Notes: generated by a model not told the origin, from the letters alone. DNA of 64,000 nucleotides from Limnobacter sp. MED105 (GCF_000170915.1 NZ_ABCT01000015.1:25455-89454); one strand, 5' to 3'. Shown: positions 19,993 to 28,898, counted from the first letter of the stretch. Program-made: numbers and translations.

Positions 19993-21194
19993 AAAAGCCT
20001 TTCACGGTGCCGCATTCCCTGCTGGTGTATTTTCGCAGTGAACTGTACAAAGCCATCAGTTTTGTAATGGTGGCCTTTGTGGGTCTGTTTGCATTTTTTG
20101 ACTTGATCGCTGAAGTAGACCGCTTGAGTTTGCCAGGCACCAGCTGGTTTTATTATTTCGTCGCAGTGTTGTTGGGCTTGCCCGCGCGCGTCTACGAAAT
20201 TGCGCCTATCGCAGCCTTGATTGGTTCTATCTACGCTTTGGTGCAATTGGCAGCCAGCAGTGAATTGACAGCCATGCGTGCCGCGGGCTTAAGCACCACC
20301 AGCATGCTGAAAATGCTCGTTCGAATTGCAGCGGGCGTGGTCGTTATTACAGTGTTGTTTGGCGAAGCCGTGGCACCCTTGGCCGAAAGGGCGGCGGTGC
20401 CTATGCGTGCCAAGGCCTTGGGCTATGAGGTAGATCGTGATTTCCGCAGCGGGTACTGGATGCGCGACACCTACAGTGCCCCTGATGCAGAGTCACGTGT
20501 GCGTTTCGTGAATTTTGATTCATTCAACAAAGACGGCGAGCTACTCAAGCTGGAATATTACGAACTTGATCCCGAGTCCAGAATTCGAGCCTGGGTTCGT
20601 GCCGAAAGCGCAAAGTTTGATCCCGACAGCGGCGATTGGGAGTTGCGCAACGTTTTAGTGCAGCGTTACTTCGATGAGGCGGTCAGCAACGCGAATGCGG
20701 CACGCGCCGGTTTAACCATTCAGGCCAGTGAATTTGAGTCGCTTGAAACCATGCGATGGACTTCGAATTTGTCGCCCGAGCTGCTCACTGGTCTGTTTGT
20801 TCGCCCAGACCGCATGAGTGCCTGGCAGCTGTACAACTACTCGAAATTTTTGAGCAGTAACCTGCAGGCCACCGACAATATCGATTTGGCTTTTGCCAAA
20901 AAAATAATGTACCCGTTTGCCATTCTCATCATGATGATGATCTCGCTGCCGTTTGCCTACTTGCATTTCAGGTCGGGTAGTGTCAGCGTGAAAGTGTTTG
21001 CCGGCGTCATGATTGGCGTGGGTTTCCATTTGGTCAATAACCTGTTTTCCCACCTCAGCATGGTGGCCAGTTTTCCGCCGTTTGTGAGCGCTGCATTGCC
21101 CAGTTTGCTGGGCTTTGTGGTGGGCATGGGGGCTTTGTGGTGGGTTTCACAGCCAGCGCCTTGGCGCACTTTGAATGTATTGAGGAATCGATGA
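19989..21194 (+). CDS. lptG: LPS export permease subunit LptG
   Basis: Partner of LptF. The 401-residue protein has the same layout: helices near residues 20-45, 58-80 and 100-125, a periplasmic jellyroll at about 140-285, and three C-terminal helices. ELTAMRAAGLS (about 90-100) is the coupling-helix region that contacts LptB. It is translationally coupled to lptF before it and to the chelatase gene after it, with ATGA overlaps at both ends. The ATPase LptB is not in the window. Confidence 0.95.
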   Translation: MKKPFTVPHSLLVYFRSELYKAISFVMVAFVGLFAFFDLIAEVDRLSLPGTSWFYYFVAVLLGLPARVYEIAPIAALIGSIYALVQLAASSELTAMRAAGLSTTSMLKMLVRIAAGVVVITVLFGEAVAPLAERAAVPMRAKALGYEVDRDFRSGYWMRDTYSAPDAESRVRFVNFDSFNKDGELLKLEYYELDPESRIRAWVRAESAKFDPDSGDWELRNVLVQRYFDEAVSNANAARAGLTIQASEFESLETMRWTSNLSPELLTGLFVRPDRMSAWQLYNYSKFLSSNLQATDNIDLAFAKKIMYPFAILIMMMISLPFAYLHFRSGSVSVKVFAGVMIGVGFHLVNNLFSHLSMVASFPPFVSAALPSLLGFVVGMGALWWVSQPAPWRTLNVLRNR

Positions 21195-21568
21195 GCAGTA
21201 CCCAGAAAAAAGCAGTTGTGTTGTTTGGCCACGGTGCGCGAGACCCCCAATGGGCCGAACCCATGAAACGGTTGCAAAGCATTTTGATTGGGCAATTGCC
21301 CAACGTGCAGGTTGAGCTGGCTTTTCTGGAATTGATGGCACCAAGTTTGCCAGACACCGTGGATTGCATGGCGCAAGGCGGTGTGACGCACATTCAAGTG
21401 GTGCCCATCTTCTTCGGTCGGGGCGGGCATTTGAAAAATGATTTTCCGGTCATCATGGCTGAATTGAAAGCCAGACACCCGGGTTTGAACATTGAGGCCA
21501 CAAGTGCTGTGGGTCAGTGGGATGCAGTGTGGCAAGCAATTGCCAATGAAATTGTTCAGCAGGTTTAA
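21191..21568 (+). CDS. CbiX/SirB-type sirohydrochlorin chelatase
   Basis: A 125-residue small class II chelatase. The metal-binding histidines are H14 (LFGHGARDP) and H80 (GRGGHLKND), the pattern of CbiX-short and SirB enzymes that insert Co or Fe into sirohydrochlorin. Siroheme is the cofactor of the sulfite reductase encoded at 26389-28068, and cobA nearby makes precorrin-2, so a ferrochelatase role in siroheme synthesis is likely. No precorrin-2 dehydrogenase is in the window. The ATG overlaps the lptG stop, an unusual operon placement. Confidence 0.88.
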   Translation: MSSTQKKAVVLFGHGARDPQWAEPMKRLQSILIGQLPNVQVELAFLELMAPSLPDTVDCMAQGGVTHIQVVPIFFGRGGHLKNDFPVIMAELKARHPGLNIEATSAVGQWDAVWQAIANEIVQQV

Positions 21569-21590
21569 TTAAAACATCTGGAGATAGAAC

Positions 21591-21851
21591 ATGAAGAAAT
21601 GGTTGCTGTTGGCTGCGCTGTGTTTTTCAATCCCTGCCCATGCACAATCCACCGAGGCCGCTTGTCAGGCCAAGGCGGTGAGCAAGGAAGGAAAGCCCCT
21701 GGCTGGTGCTGCGAAAAATTCATTCATGAAAAAATGTCTGGCTGAGAACAAGGCCAGTTGTGAAGAACGTGCGGTGGGCAAAGATGGCAAGAAGCTGGCA
21801 GGTGCGGCCAAAAATTCCTTCATGAAGAAGTGCGAAGCTGCAGCGGGTTAA
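21591..21851 (+). CDS. PsiF-repeat periplasmic protein
   Basis: An 86-residue exported protein with a signal peptide cleaved after AHA (about 1-18). The mature part holds two near-identical PsiF repeats, each of the form C-x4-(A)V-x-K-(E/D)GK-x-LAGAAKNSFMKKC (about 24-49 and 57-82), with paired cysteines. PsiF is phosphate-starvation induced in E. coli, but its function is unknown. It starts 22 bp after the chelatase gene. A terminator lies 49 bp downstream, inside the end of cobA. Confidence 0.88.
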   Translation: MKKWLLLAALCFSIPAHAQSTEAACQAKAVSKEGKPLAGAAKNSFMKKCLAENKASCEERAVGKDGKKLAGAAKNSFMKKCEAAAG

Positions 21852-21870
21852 ACGCTCGTTCTAGAGGCGA

Positions 21871-22665
21871 TCAAGCAGCTTTGTTCGATCCGAATGGCGA
21901 CCCGGTCAATTCAACACTGACCGGGTTTTTATCGCCTGCGAGTAGTTCAGCCTGTGCTTTTGCCAGCGCTTGGCCAATCAAAATAAGACAAGGTCCATCG
22001 GTGAGCTGTTCAGCAGAAAACGATGGAAGCCTGCCCAAATTCAGCGGCGTGAATTTCTCGGCAGGTAAGGACACGCTTTCACACAGAATAACCGGGGTAG
22101 CCGGATTGCGTCCTTTTTCAAGCAGGGCAGCGGCCCAAGGGCCTGCCTGGCGCAAACCCATGTAAACAGCCACAGTGTCGTTTTCAGTGCCAGTGAACAA
22201 TTCCGTGCTGGGTACTTCATCGGCACCCACAGAAGGGGTGGTTAAAGTAAGGCTGCGGGCAACACCACGCAAAGTCAGCGAAGCCTGCAGGCTGCTGGCA
22301 GCCGCCAATGCGGCGGTTACACCGGGCACCACTTCAACGGTGTGGCCAGCGGCTTTCAATGCAGTAATTTCTTCATCGGCACGGCCAAACACCATGGGGT
22401 CGCCGCCTTTCAGACGCACCACAAGTTTGAATTGTTCTGCGGCCTCAACAAGCTGTTTGTTGATAAAAATTTGTGCGGTGGATTTCTTGCCGCAACGTTT
22501 TCCAACGGCAACAAGTTTTGCATCGGGGTGGGCTTCAGAAAGAAGAGAGGGACTGACCAGCGCATCGTAAAACACGCAGTCTGCCTGCATCAACAGCTTC
22601 AGGCCACGAACGGTGATTAAATCCTCCGCTCCAGGTCCTGCTCCAATCAATACAACGCGTCCCAT
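21871..22665 (-). CDS. cobA: Uroporphyrinogen-III C-methyltransferase (SUMT)
   Basis: Uses two SAM to convert uroporphyrinogen III to precorrin-2, the branch point to siroheme. The 264-residue enzyme has VVLIGAGPGAEDLIT at the start, VRLKGGDPMVFGR (about 83-95) and VVPGVTAALAAAS, all signatures of the methyltransferase family. It lacks the CysG dehydrogenase/chelatase domain. As the last gene of the cys operon it supplies cofactor for CysI. Its 3' end contains the terminator of the convergent transcript. Confidence 0.95.
   Translation of the reverse strand: MGRVVLIGAGPGAEDLITVRGLKLLMQADCVFYDALVSPSLLSEAHPDAKLVAVGKRCGKKSTAQIFINKQLVEAAEQFKLVVRLKGGDPMVFGRADEEITALKAAGHTVEVVPGVTAALAAASSLQASLTLRGVARSLTLTTPSVGADEVPSTELFTGTENDTVAVYMGLRQAGPWAAALLEKGRNPATPVILCESVSLPAEKFTPLNLGRLPSFSAEQLTDGPCLILIGQALAKAQAELLAGDKNPVSVELTGSPFGSNKAA
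21900..21930 (+). terminator. Terminator of the lptFG-cbiX-psiF transcript, inside cobA
   Basis: A hairpin with 9-bp arms ACCCGGTCA (21900-21908) and TGACCGGGT (21918-21926), a 9-nt loop and a run of T on the plus strand. The same bases encode residues near the C-terminus of CobA on the minus strand (DKNPVSVELTG). Confidence 0.85.
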
Positions 22666-22683
22666 CTCAAAAGTCCCTATTTA

Positions 22684-22728
22684 AGAACAAGCAACCAACA
22701 ACCGGGTGAAGGGTCGTTGCTTAGTTCT
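22684..22728 (-). other. Intercistronic hairpin between cysN and cobA
   Basis: A 12-bp stem with a single bulge (arms 22684-22695 and 22716-22728) spans the cysN stop codon and the gap to cobA. No strong U-run follows, so it looks more like an mRNA-stability or partial-attenuation element than a full terminator. The role is inferred. Confidence 0.5.
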
Positions 22729-24079
22729 TTGCAACGATCATGCCAGCTGCCACGGTTTGGTTGGTGGCACTGTCAATCAGGATAAAACTACCCGTTGCGC
22801 GGCATTCGGTGTACAAATCCGCCACGATGGGCTGGGCCAGCACCAATTCAATCTGTGCGATGTCGTTCATTTGCACCGTTTTGGTGCTTTCACCATGCAG
22901 CAGGGTGTGAATGTCGAGCACCAAATTCACGGATTTGATTTTGGCCTGGGTTTGGCGCGTGGTCTGCTTGATCCAGTACTTGCGAGCAGGGTTCAATGGC
23001 TCATTGTCCAGCCAGCAAATGTCGGCCGTCAATGCTTTCACCGGGGCGTGGTTCACTGTGTCGCCAACGCTGACAATTTGATCGCCACGGGATACATCCA
23101 CATCGCGGTCCAGCACCAAGGTGACACACTGCCCCAAGTGGGCTTCGGGCAAATCATCGTTCAAAAATACAATGCGCTGTACAACTGCGCTTTGGCCAGA
23201 AGGGTGAACCACCACGGTGTCGCCCACCTTCACGCTGCCACCTTCAACACGGCCCATGTAGCCGCGGAAGTCCTCGGCTTTGTGACCATCGTGGCGGGCC
23301 ACCAATTGCACCGGGAAGCGGAAACCCAACTTGTGCGCAGCTTCTGCACGGTCAGCACGGCTGGGAATGTTTTCCAGAATGGGCAGCAAAGGCTGGCCAG
23401 TGTACCAAGGGGTTTTGGGGCTGCTGGTGACCACGTTGTCGCCGGTCAGGGCTGAAATCGGCAGCACCAGCGCTTCTTGTACGCCCACGGTGACTGCCAG
23501 TTCACGCACGGCTTTTTCGGTGGCAATGAATTTGGCGTGGTCGAAATCAACCAGGTCCATTTTGTTCACGGCAAACAAAATGGCAGGAATACCCAACTTG
23601 CCGGCAATCGCGCTGTGGCGTTTGGTTTGGGCCAGCAGCGTGGCTTTCAGGCCTTCTGCGGTTTCTTCAAATGCAACGCGGGTAATGTCGACCAGCACAA
23701 TGGCTACGTCGGCTGTGGACGCACCAGTCACCATGTTGCGGGTGTACTGCTCGTGGCCCGGTGTGTCGGCCACAATGAACTTGCGCGCAGGTGTGGCGAA
23801 GTAGCGGTAGGCCACGTCGATGGTAATACCTTGCTCGCGTTCTGCTTCCAAGCCATCGGTCAACAGCGAAAAGTCGATTGCATCGCCCGCAGTGCGCTTG
23901 TTTTTTGCCTTGGAAATGGCGGCCAACTGGTCTGCAAAAATACCTTTGCTGTCGAACAGCAAGCGGCCAATCAGGGTGGACTTTCCGTCGTCGACAGAAC
24001 CAGCGGTGATGAAGCGCAGCACGCCATGGTCTTGGGTGCTCAGTTTCAGAGCTTCGTTAATTGCGTTCATGGTATTCAT
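22721..24079 (-). CDS. cysN: Sulfate adenylyltransferase subunit 1 (GTPase) CysN
   Basis: The GTPase subunit that drives ATP sulfurylase. The 452-residue EF-Tu-like protein has the P-loop GSVDDGKST (about 27-35), DTPGHEQY as G3 and NKMD as G4. It ends without an APS kinase (CysC) domain, in agreement with an APS reductase rather than a PAPS reductase next to it. It starts 6 bp after cysD. Confidence 0.96.
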   Translation of the reverse strand: MNTMNAINEALKLSTQDHGVLRFITAGSVDDGKSTLIGRLLFDSKGIFADQLAAISKAKNKRTAGDAIDFSLLTDGLEAEREQGITIDVAYRYFATPARKFIVADTPGHEQYTRNMVTGASTADVAIVLVDITRVAFEETAEGLKATLLAQTKRHSAIAGKLGIPAILFAVNKMDLVDFDHAKFIATEKAVRELAVTVGVQEALVLPISALTGDNVVTSSPKTPWYTGQPLLPILENIPSRADRAEAAHKLGFRFPVQLVARHDGHKAEDFRGYMGRVEGGSVKVGDTVVVHPSGQSAVVQRIVFLNDDLPEAHLGQCVTLVLDRDVDVSRGDQIVSVGDTVNHAPVKALTADICWLDNEPLNPARKYWIKQTTRQTQAKIKSVNLVLDIHTLLHGESTKTVQMNDIAQIELVLAQPIVADLYTECRATGSFILIDSATNQTVAAGMIVAKN

Positions 24080-24085
24080 CTCGAT

Positions 24086-25009
24086 TTAGAAATAGCCTTC
24101 TTTCTTGCGGCGCTCCATGGAGGCCTCGGAAGTTTGATCGTCCATGCGGGTAGCGCCGCGCTCGGTAATGTCGGTCACCGCGGTTTCCGTGATGATTTCA
24201 GCCGGTGTCGCAGCAGTGCTTGCCACCGGGCAGGTGCATGTAATGTCGCCCACGGTGCGGAAACGCACTGTGCGGGTGGTGACTGTTTCACCGGCCTTGG
24301 GTTGAGTCATCTCGGTCACTGGTACCAGCAGGCCATTGCGCTCAATGATTTCACGTTCATGGGCATAGTAAATATTGGGCAGTTCCAGTTTTTCGCGCTC
24401 AATGTATTGCCACACGTCCAGTTCGGTCCAGTTGGAAATGGGGAACACGCGCATGTGTTCACCGGGGTGAACGCGGGTGTTGTACAGGTCCCAAAGTTCG
24501 GGGCGCTGGTTTTTCGGGTCCCATTGGCCAAAGCCGTCGCGGAAAGAGAAAATGCGTTCTTTAGCACGTGCTTTTTCTTCATCACGGCGTGCGCCGCCCA
24601 TCAGTGCGTCAAAGCCAAATTCTTCCTGGGTTTCCAGCAGCGTGACACTTTGGAATGAATTGCGGGAAGCCTCCGGGTGGGGCAGGCGAATCGTGCCCTT
24701 TTTGATCGAACCTTCCAGTGAGCGAACAATCAGTTCTTCACCCAACTGCTTGGCTTTCCAGTCGCGAAATTCAATCACTTCCGGGAAGTTGTGCTCGGTG
24801 TCAATGTGCACCAGGGGAAATGGAAACTTGCCTGGGCGAAATGCTTTTTCTGCAAGGCGCAGCATGACGATGGAATCTTTGCCGCCAGAGAACAACATGG
24901 CGGGACGCGCGCATTCAGCGGCCACTTCGCGCATGATGTAGATGGCTTCTGCTTCAAGCCAGTCCAGGTGGGACATGGTGTGTTTTTGCGTGCTCACTTG
25001 CGTGCTCAT
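24086..25009 (-). CDS. cysD: Sulfate adenylyltransferase subunit 2 CysD
   Basis: The catalytic subunit of ATP sulfurylase (sulfate + ATP to APS). The 307-residue protein has the PP-loop SGGKDS at about 41-46 and a conserved C-terminal part with GDITCTCPV and ERRKKEGYF. An internal Met at residue 12 is an equally plausible start, since the first 11 residues are not conserved in the family. It works with CysN encoded 6 bp downstream. Confidence 0.96.
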   Translation of the reverse strand: MSTQVSTQKHTMSHLDWLEAEAIYIMREVAAECARPAMLFSGGKDSIVMLRLAEKAFRPGKFPFPLVHIDTEHNFPEVIEFRDWKAKQLGEELIVRSLEGSIKKGTIRLPHPEASRNSFQSVTLLETQEEFGFDALMGGARRDEEKARAKERIFSFRDGFGQWDPKNQRPELWDLYNTRVHPGEHMRVFPISNWTELDVWQYIEREKLELPNIYYAHEREIIERNGLLVPVTEMTQPKAGETVTTRTVRFRTVGDITCTCPVASTAATPAEIITETAVTDITERGATRMDDQTSEASMERRKKEGYF

Positions 25010-25048
25010 GATTTTTCTCGATTTGTAAATTCAGTGTGTTTCTGTAAC

Positions 25049-25846
25049 TTATTTCTTTAAATTTGCATTGTGCAAACCGCATTCCTTGCTGGTCGGGTCT
25101 TCCCACCACCAGCGGCCTGCGCGAATGTCCTCACCAATGGTGATTGCGCGTGTGCAAGGCTCACAGCCGATGGATGGAAAACCTTCAAAGTGCAGGGTGT
25201 TCACAGGCACATCAAACTGGCGAATGTAGGTCCACACATCGGCCTCGCTCCAGTCGGCCAGCGGGTTGAATTTTTCAATGCCGCGGTCGGCGTCGAATTC
25301 GCGCACAGGCAAAGTGGCGCGAGTGGCGGCCTGGGCCTGACGCTGACCGGTGACCCAGGCCTTTGCACCTTGCAGTGCGCGGGCCAGTGGCTCCACTTTG
25401 CGAATGCTGCAGCATTCTTTGCGCAGCGCCGTACTTTCATAAAAAGCATCGCGGCCTTTGGTGTTCACATAGGTTTCAACAGCCTTGGCCTGTGGTTCAA
25501 ACCATTGTACGGTTTGACCATATTTGGCTTGCAGCGCAGGTGCTACATCCAGAGTTTGCTGGTGCAGGCGGCCTGTGTTCAAACTAAACACGCGAATGTT
25601 CAATTTCAGGCGTGCGATCACATCGAACAACACATTGTCTTCGGCGGCCAAACTACTGGCCAATGCGATTGAATCAAATTCATTGGCTGCATTGTTCAGC
25701 AATATTTCCAGTGCTTGCACTTTTCCAGAAATGTCGGTGGCGGGTTGGTGCGGGCCACGAAACACAGCGATGGGTTGTTCCAGCGCTGAATTATTTTCCG
25801 GTACCGTTTCAACACTGTGAAAGCGCGAAGTGTTCACTGCATTCAT
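25049..25846 (-). CDS. cysH: Adenylyl-sulfate (APS) reductase, [4Fe-4S] type
   Basis: Reduces APS to sulfite. The 265-residue protein has the full cysteine set of the iron-sulfur APS reductases: CC at 145-146 (KECCSIRK), C228 and C231 (GCEPC), and the catalytic C256 in KECGLH. PAPS reductases lack the first four, so this enzyme acts directly on the CysDN product. It starts two bases after the DUF934 stop with GCAGGAG upstream. Its C-terminal tail matches other short forms. Confidence 0.95.
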   Translation of the reverse strand: MNAVNTSRFHSVETVPENNSALEQPIAVFRGPHQPATDISGKVQALEILLNNAANEFDSIALASSLAAEDNVLFDVIARLKLNIRVFSLNTGRLHQQTLDVAPALQAKYGQTVQWFEPQAKAVETYVNTKGRDAFYESTALRKECCSIRKVEPLARALQGAKAWVTGQRQAQAATRATLPVREFDADRGIEKFNPLADWSEADVWTYIRQFDVPVNTLHFEGFPSIGCEPCTRAITIGEDIRAGRWWWEDPTSKECGLHNANLKK

Positions 25847-25848
25847 GC

Positions 25849-26388
25849 TTACGCTCCTGCCGCTGCAGCCCTGCGATTGAACACAGGCAGCGACCCATCG
25901 GCACTGGTTTGGTAAGGGATGGTGAAGTCAGCAAAGGCGTTCAATGCGTCTTCCAGCGACTTGCCTTCCTTGATGTCGAATTGTGTGAAGCCGCAACGCG
26001 CCAGGTAAAAAAACTGGTCGCGCCACACGTCGCCGAATGCGCGAATTTCGCCTTTGAAGCCATAGCGTGTGCGCAGCAACACGGCGCCTGAATAACCCTG
26101 GCCGTACTTGAACACCGGGAAGTTGAATGCAATCAGTTTCAGTACATTCAAATCACCCTGCAACTGCTCGGGGTTGTCTTCAGGGTTCAGGTACACACCC
26201 AAATCGCCCGCTTGGGCGCGTGCAGTCAATTCTGCCTTGTTTGCTTCCCACACAGACAAGTGCACCAGCACTTTGCCTTCAGCGGGAACTGCCACAGGCG
26301 CCTCGGCGGTACCTGTTTCGACGATCACGAATTCATCGGCAACAATGGCGGCTGCACCGTTTATCGGTTTAACAATAATCTGTGACAT
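25849..26388 (-). CDS. DUF934 protein of the sulfite-reductase operon
   Basis: A 179-residue cytoplasmic protein of the DUF934 family, which in proteobacteria regularly sits directly after the cysI-type sulfite reductase gene. There is no obvious catalytic motif. Conserved parts are the middle stretch NFPVFKYGQGYS and the GEIRAFGDVWRDQ region. The start follows the cysI stop immediately (TAA-ATG), with AAGGAGG inside the cysI end, so expression is tightly coupled. No CysJ flavoprotein is encoded nearby. An accessory or electron-transfer role for CysI is an inference. Confidence 0.9.
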   Translation of the reverse strand: MSQIIVKPINGAAAIVADEFVIVETGTAEAPVAVPAEGKVLVHLSVWEANKAELTARAQAGDLGVYLNPEDNPEQLQGDLNVLKLIAFNFPVFKYGQGYSGAVLLRTRYGFKGEIRAFGDVWRDQFFYLARCGFTQFDIKEGKSLEDALNAFADFTIPYQTSADGSLPVFNRRAAAAGA

Positions 26389-28068
26389 TTATGCAGCCTC
26401 CTTGTTGGCATACACGTGGTCTTTGAAGGGCTCAGCACCAATGCGGTCGAGGGTGTCGATGAACAGTTCATCTTCATGACGCTCGCGCACATACACTTCC
26501 AGCAACTTCACAACCACACCGGGCACGTCTTTTTCATAGAAGGACTTTCCAATTACCTTGCCGATGGACGCATCGTTGCCCTGCCGGCCACCCAGCGTAA
26601 CCTGGTACCACTCTTCACCGTTTTTATCGACACCCAAAATACCGATGTTGCCAATGTGGTGGTGGCCGCAAGAGTTGATACAACCTGAAATATTCAGGCT
26701 GAGGTCGCCAAGATCAAACTGATAGTCCAGGTTATCGACTGCTTCCTGAATACCCAAGGCGATCGGAATGGATTTGGCATTGGCCAGTGAACAGAAATCG
26801 CCACCGGGGCAGGCAATCATGTCGGAAACCAGACCAATATTGGGCATGGCCAAATTGTGTTCTTTCAGGGTGCTCCACAGCTCGAACAAGTCTTGCTCGG
26901 CCACATCAGACAACACAAAGTTTTGTTCGTGAGTCACGCGCAGTTCACCGAAAGAATACTGTTCGGCCAGGTCAGCGATCAGGTGCATTTCGTCCGTGGT
27001 GGCGTCGCCGGGTGCAATGCCAGGGCGCTTCAGTGAAATGCTGATGGCCACATAACCGGGCTGGCGATGTTCGCGTGCATTGCGAATCAGCCAACGGTCA
27101 AAGCCCACATGCTTGGCGCGCAAGCCACGGTTTTGCTCGGCGATGGTGGCCACTTGTTCAGCGCTGAATTGCTCGTAAGCAGGTGCGGTGAAGAAGGACG
27201 AAACACGGTCAAATTCTTTTTGCGGAATCACAGAAATGCCGCCCTTGATGTGCTGCCATTCTTCTTCAACCTGTTTGGCAAATTCTTCCGGTCCAATGGC
27301 GCGCACCAGGATTTTGATGCGGGCTTTGTACATGTTATCGCGGCGACCATAGCGGTTGTACACACGCATTACAGCTTCAATGTAGGTCAGCAGCTCCTGC
27401 CAGGGCAGGTTATTTTTGATGACAGAGCCAATTACGGGTGTACGGCCCAAACCACCACCGGCCAGCACCTGTGCAACCACTTCACCGGCAGCATTGCGGG
27501 TCAAGTTGACACCAATGTCATGCACTTGCACAGCGGCGCGATCTTCTGCTGCACCATTCACGGCAATTTTGAATTTGCGGGGCAGGTGGGCGAACTCAGG
27601 GTGGAAGGTGCTCCACTGGCGAATCAGTTCGCAAAATGGGCGTGGGTCAACAAACTCGTCTTTCGCAATACCCGCGAACGGATCGCTGGTTGTGTTGCGA
27701 ATGCAGTTGCCACTGGTTTGAATGGCGTGCATTTCCACCTCAGCCAATTCAGCAAGAATGTCGGGAATGCTTTCCAGCGCTGGCCAGTTGTACTGAATGT
27801 TCTGGCGCGTGGTGAAGTGCGCGTAGTTGCGGTCGTATTTGGCTGAAATGTCGGCCAGCTTGTGCAACTGTTTTGCACCCAGCAATCCGTAAGGAATAGC
27901 CACGCGCAGCATGGGCGCATGGCGCTGAATGTACAGGCCGTTTTGCAGGCGCAGCGGGCGGAACTCTTCGTCGGTCAGCTCGCCTTTCAGGAAGCGCTCG
28001 GTCTGGTTGCGAAACTGAGCCACGCGTTCGCGTACAAGGGCGTGGTCGTAGTCGTCGTATTTGTACAT
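26389..28068 (-). CDS. cysI: Siroheme-dependent sulfite reductase (nitrite/sulfite reductase family)
   Basis: Six-electron reduction of sulfite to sulfide. The 559-residue protein has two ferredoxin-like half domains, the siroheme-contact segment THFTTRQNIQYNW (about 72-84), and the cluster ligands CPGGDFC and GCINSCG in the C-terminal third, binding [4Fe-4S] and siroheme. It begins immediately after the stop of the TauE-like gene. With no cysJ here, the electron donor may be ferredoxin. Confidence 0.94.
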   Translation of the reverse strand: MYKYDDYDHALVRERVAQFRNQTERFLKGELTDEEFRPLRLQNGLYIQRHAPMLRVAIPYGLLGAKQLHKLADISAKYDRNYAHFTTRQNIQYNWPALESIPDILAELAEVEMHAIQTSGNCIRNTTSDPFAGIAKDEFVDPRPFCELIRQWSTFHPEFAHLPRKFKIAVNGAAEDRAAVQVHDIGVNLTRNAAGEVVAQVLAGGGLGRTPVIGSVIKNNLPWQELLTYIEAVMRVYNRYGRRDNMYKARIKILVRAIGPEEFAKQVEEEWQHIKGGISVIPQKEFDRVSSFFTAPAYEQFSAEQVATIAEQNRGLRAKHVGFDRWLIRNAREHRQPGYVAISISLKRPGIAPGDATTDEMHLIADLAEQYSFGELRVTHEQNFVLSDVAEQDLFELWSTLKEHNLAMPNIGLVSDMIACPGGDFCSLANAKSIPIALGIQEAVDNLDYQFDLGDLSLNISGCINSCGHHHIGNIGILGVDKNGEEWYQVTLGGRQGNDASIGKVIGKSFYEKDVPGVVVKLLEVYVRERHEDELFIDTLDRIGAEPFKDHVYANKEAA

Positions 28069-28866
28069 TTACATCACCAATTTTGCGGCCACGGCGGTGA
28101 GGGTCGTGGCCAATACCCCGCGCAAGAACTTTTCAGGCACTGCGCGACTTAAATAACTACCAATTGTTATGCCGGGAATGGAGCCGATCAGCAAAGCGCC
28201 CAACAAACCAAAATCAACTGTGCCCAAGCTGAAGTGACCAAAAGCTGCAACAGCTGTCAGTGGCACTGCATAAGCGATATCAGTGCCTGCGATTTCAGAG
28301 GCCTTCAGGTGTGGGTACAACATGATCAGCACCATGGCGCCGATTGCACCCGCACCAATTGAGGACACGGTGACCAGCATGCCGATGACTGCGAATGCAA
28401 CCACGGTCGCGATGGTACGCGTTTTATCTTGCAATTGGGCCTGCGGATGGTTTTGCAGCCAATGAACAATTTTTGTTTTGAAAATAAGGACGCCCACGGT
28501 CAGCATGACGCAAATGGAAATGGACCAGCGAATAAACACGTCAATCGGGCTGCCCTTGCCGGCATTTTGAATGTCCAGGCCGTGCAGGATTGCAATCGTA
28601 ACCAGCGATGCCGGTACACTGCCCAAGCAGGCCAGCCCCACAATTTTCCAGTTGACTGTGTTGCGCAAGCGGTGAACAACAGTACCTGCACCCTTTGTAA
28701 TGGCTGCGAATGCCAGGTCAGTGCCAACTGCGGTGGTGGCAGGAATGCCAAACAACACGGTCAGCAAGGGTGTCATCAAGGAGCCGCCCCCAACGCCGGT
28801 AAGGCCGACCAGAAGGCCGACCGCCAGGCCAGAAGCTACGTAGACTAAATTGATGTCGAAAGGCAC
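28069..28866 (-). CDS. TauE/SafE-family membrane permease (sulfur anion transport)
   Basis: A 265-residue integral membrane protein with about eight helices and the family repeat GLTGVGGGSLMTPLL near residues 21-35, answered by VSSIGAGAIGAMVL in the second half. TauE/SafE proteins move sulfite, sulfoacetate or other anions. As first gene of the sulfate assimilation operon it may import sulfate or export excess sulfite, and the sequence cannot tell which. It starts at GTG (28866) with a weak ribosome site. Confidence 0.88.
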   Translation of the reverse strand: MPFDINLVYVASGLAVGLLVGLTGVGGGSLMTPLLTVLFGIPATTAVGTDLAFAAITKGAGTVVHRLRNTVNWKIVGLACLGSVPASLVTIAILHGLDIQNAGKGSPIDVFIRWSISICVMLTVGVLIFKTKIVHWLQNHPQAQLQDKTRTIATVVAFAVIGMLVTVSSIGAGAIGAMVLIMLYPHLKASEIAGTDIAYAVPLTAVAAFGHFSLGTVDFGLLGALLIGSIPGITIGSYLSRAVPEKFLRGVLATTLTAVAAKLVM

Positions 28867-28898
28867 GTGAAAGCTCGATGAAAATGGTTTTTTGGGAC

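Noticed and set aside
23477..24658. 393-codon plus-strand frame opposite cysN/cysD
   Set aside because: It spans two genuine conserved genes and their gap, with no domain or start signal. Antisense shadow.
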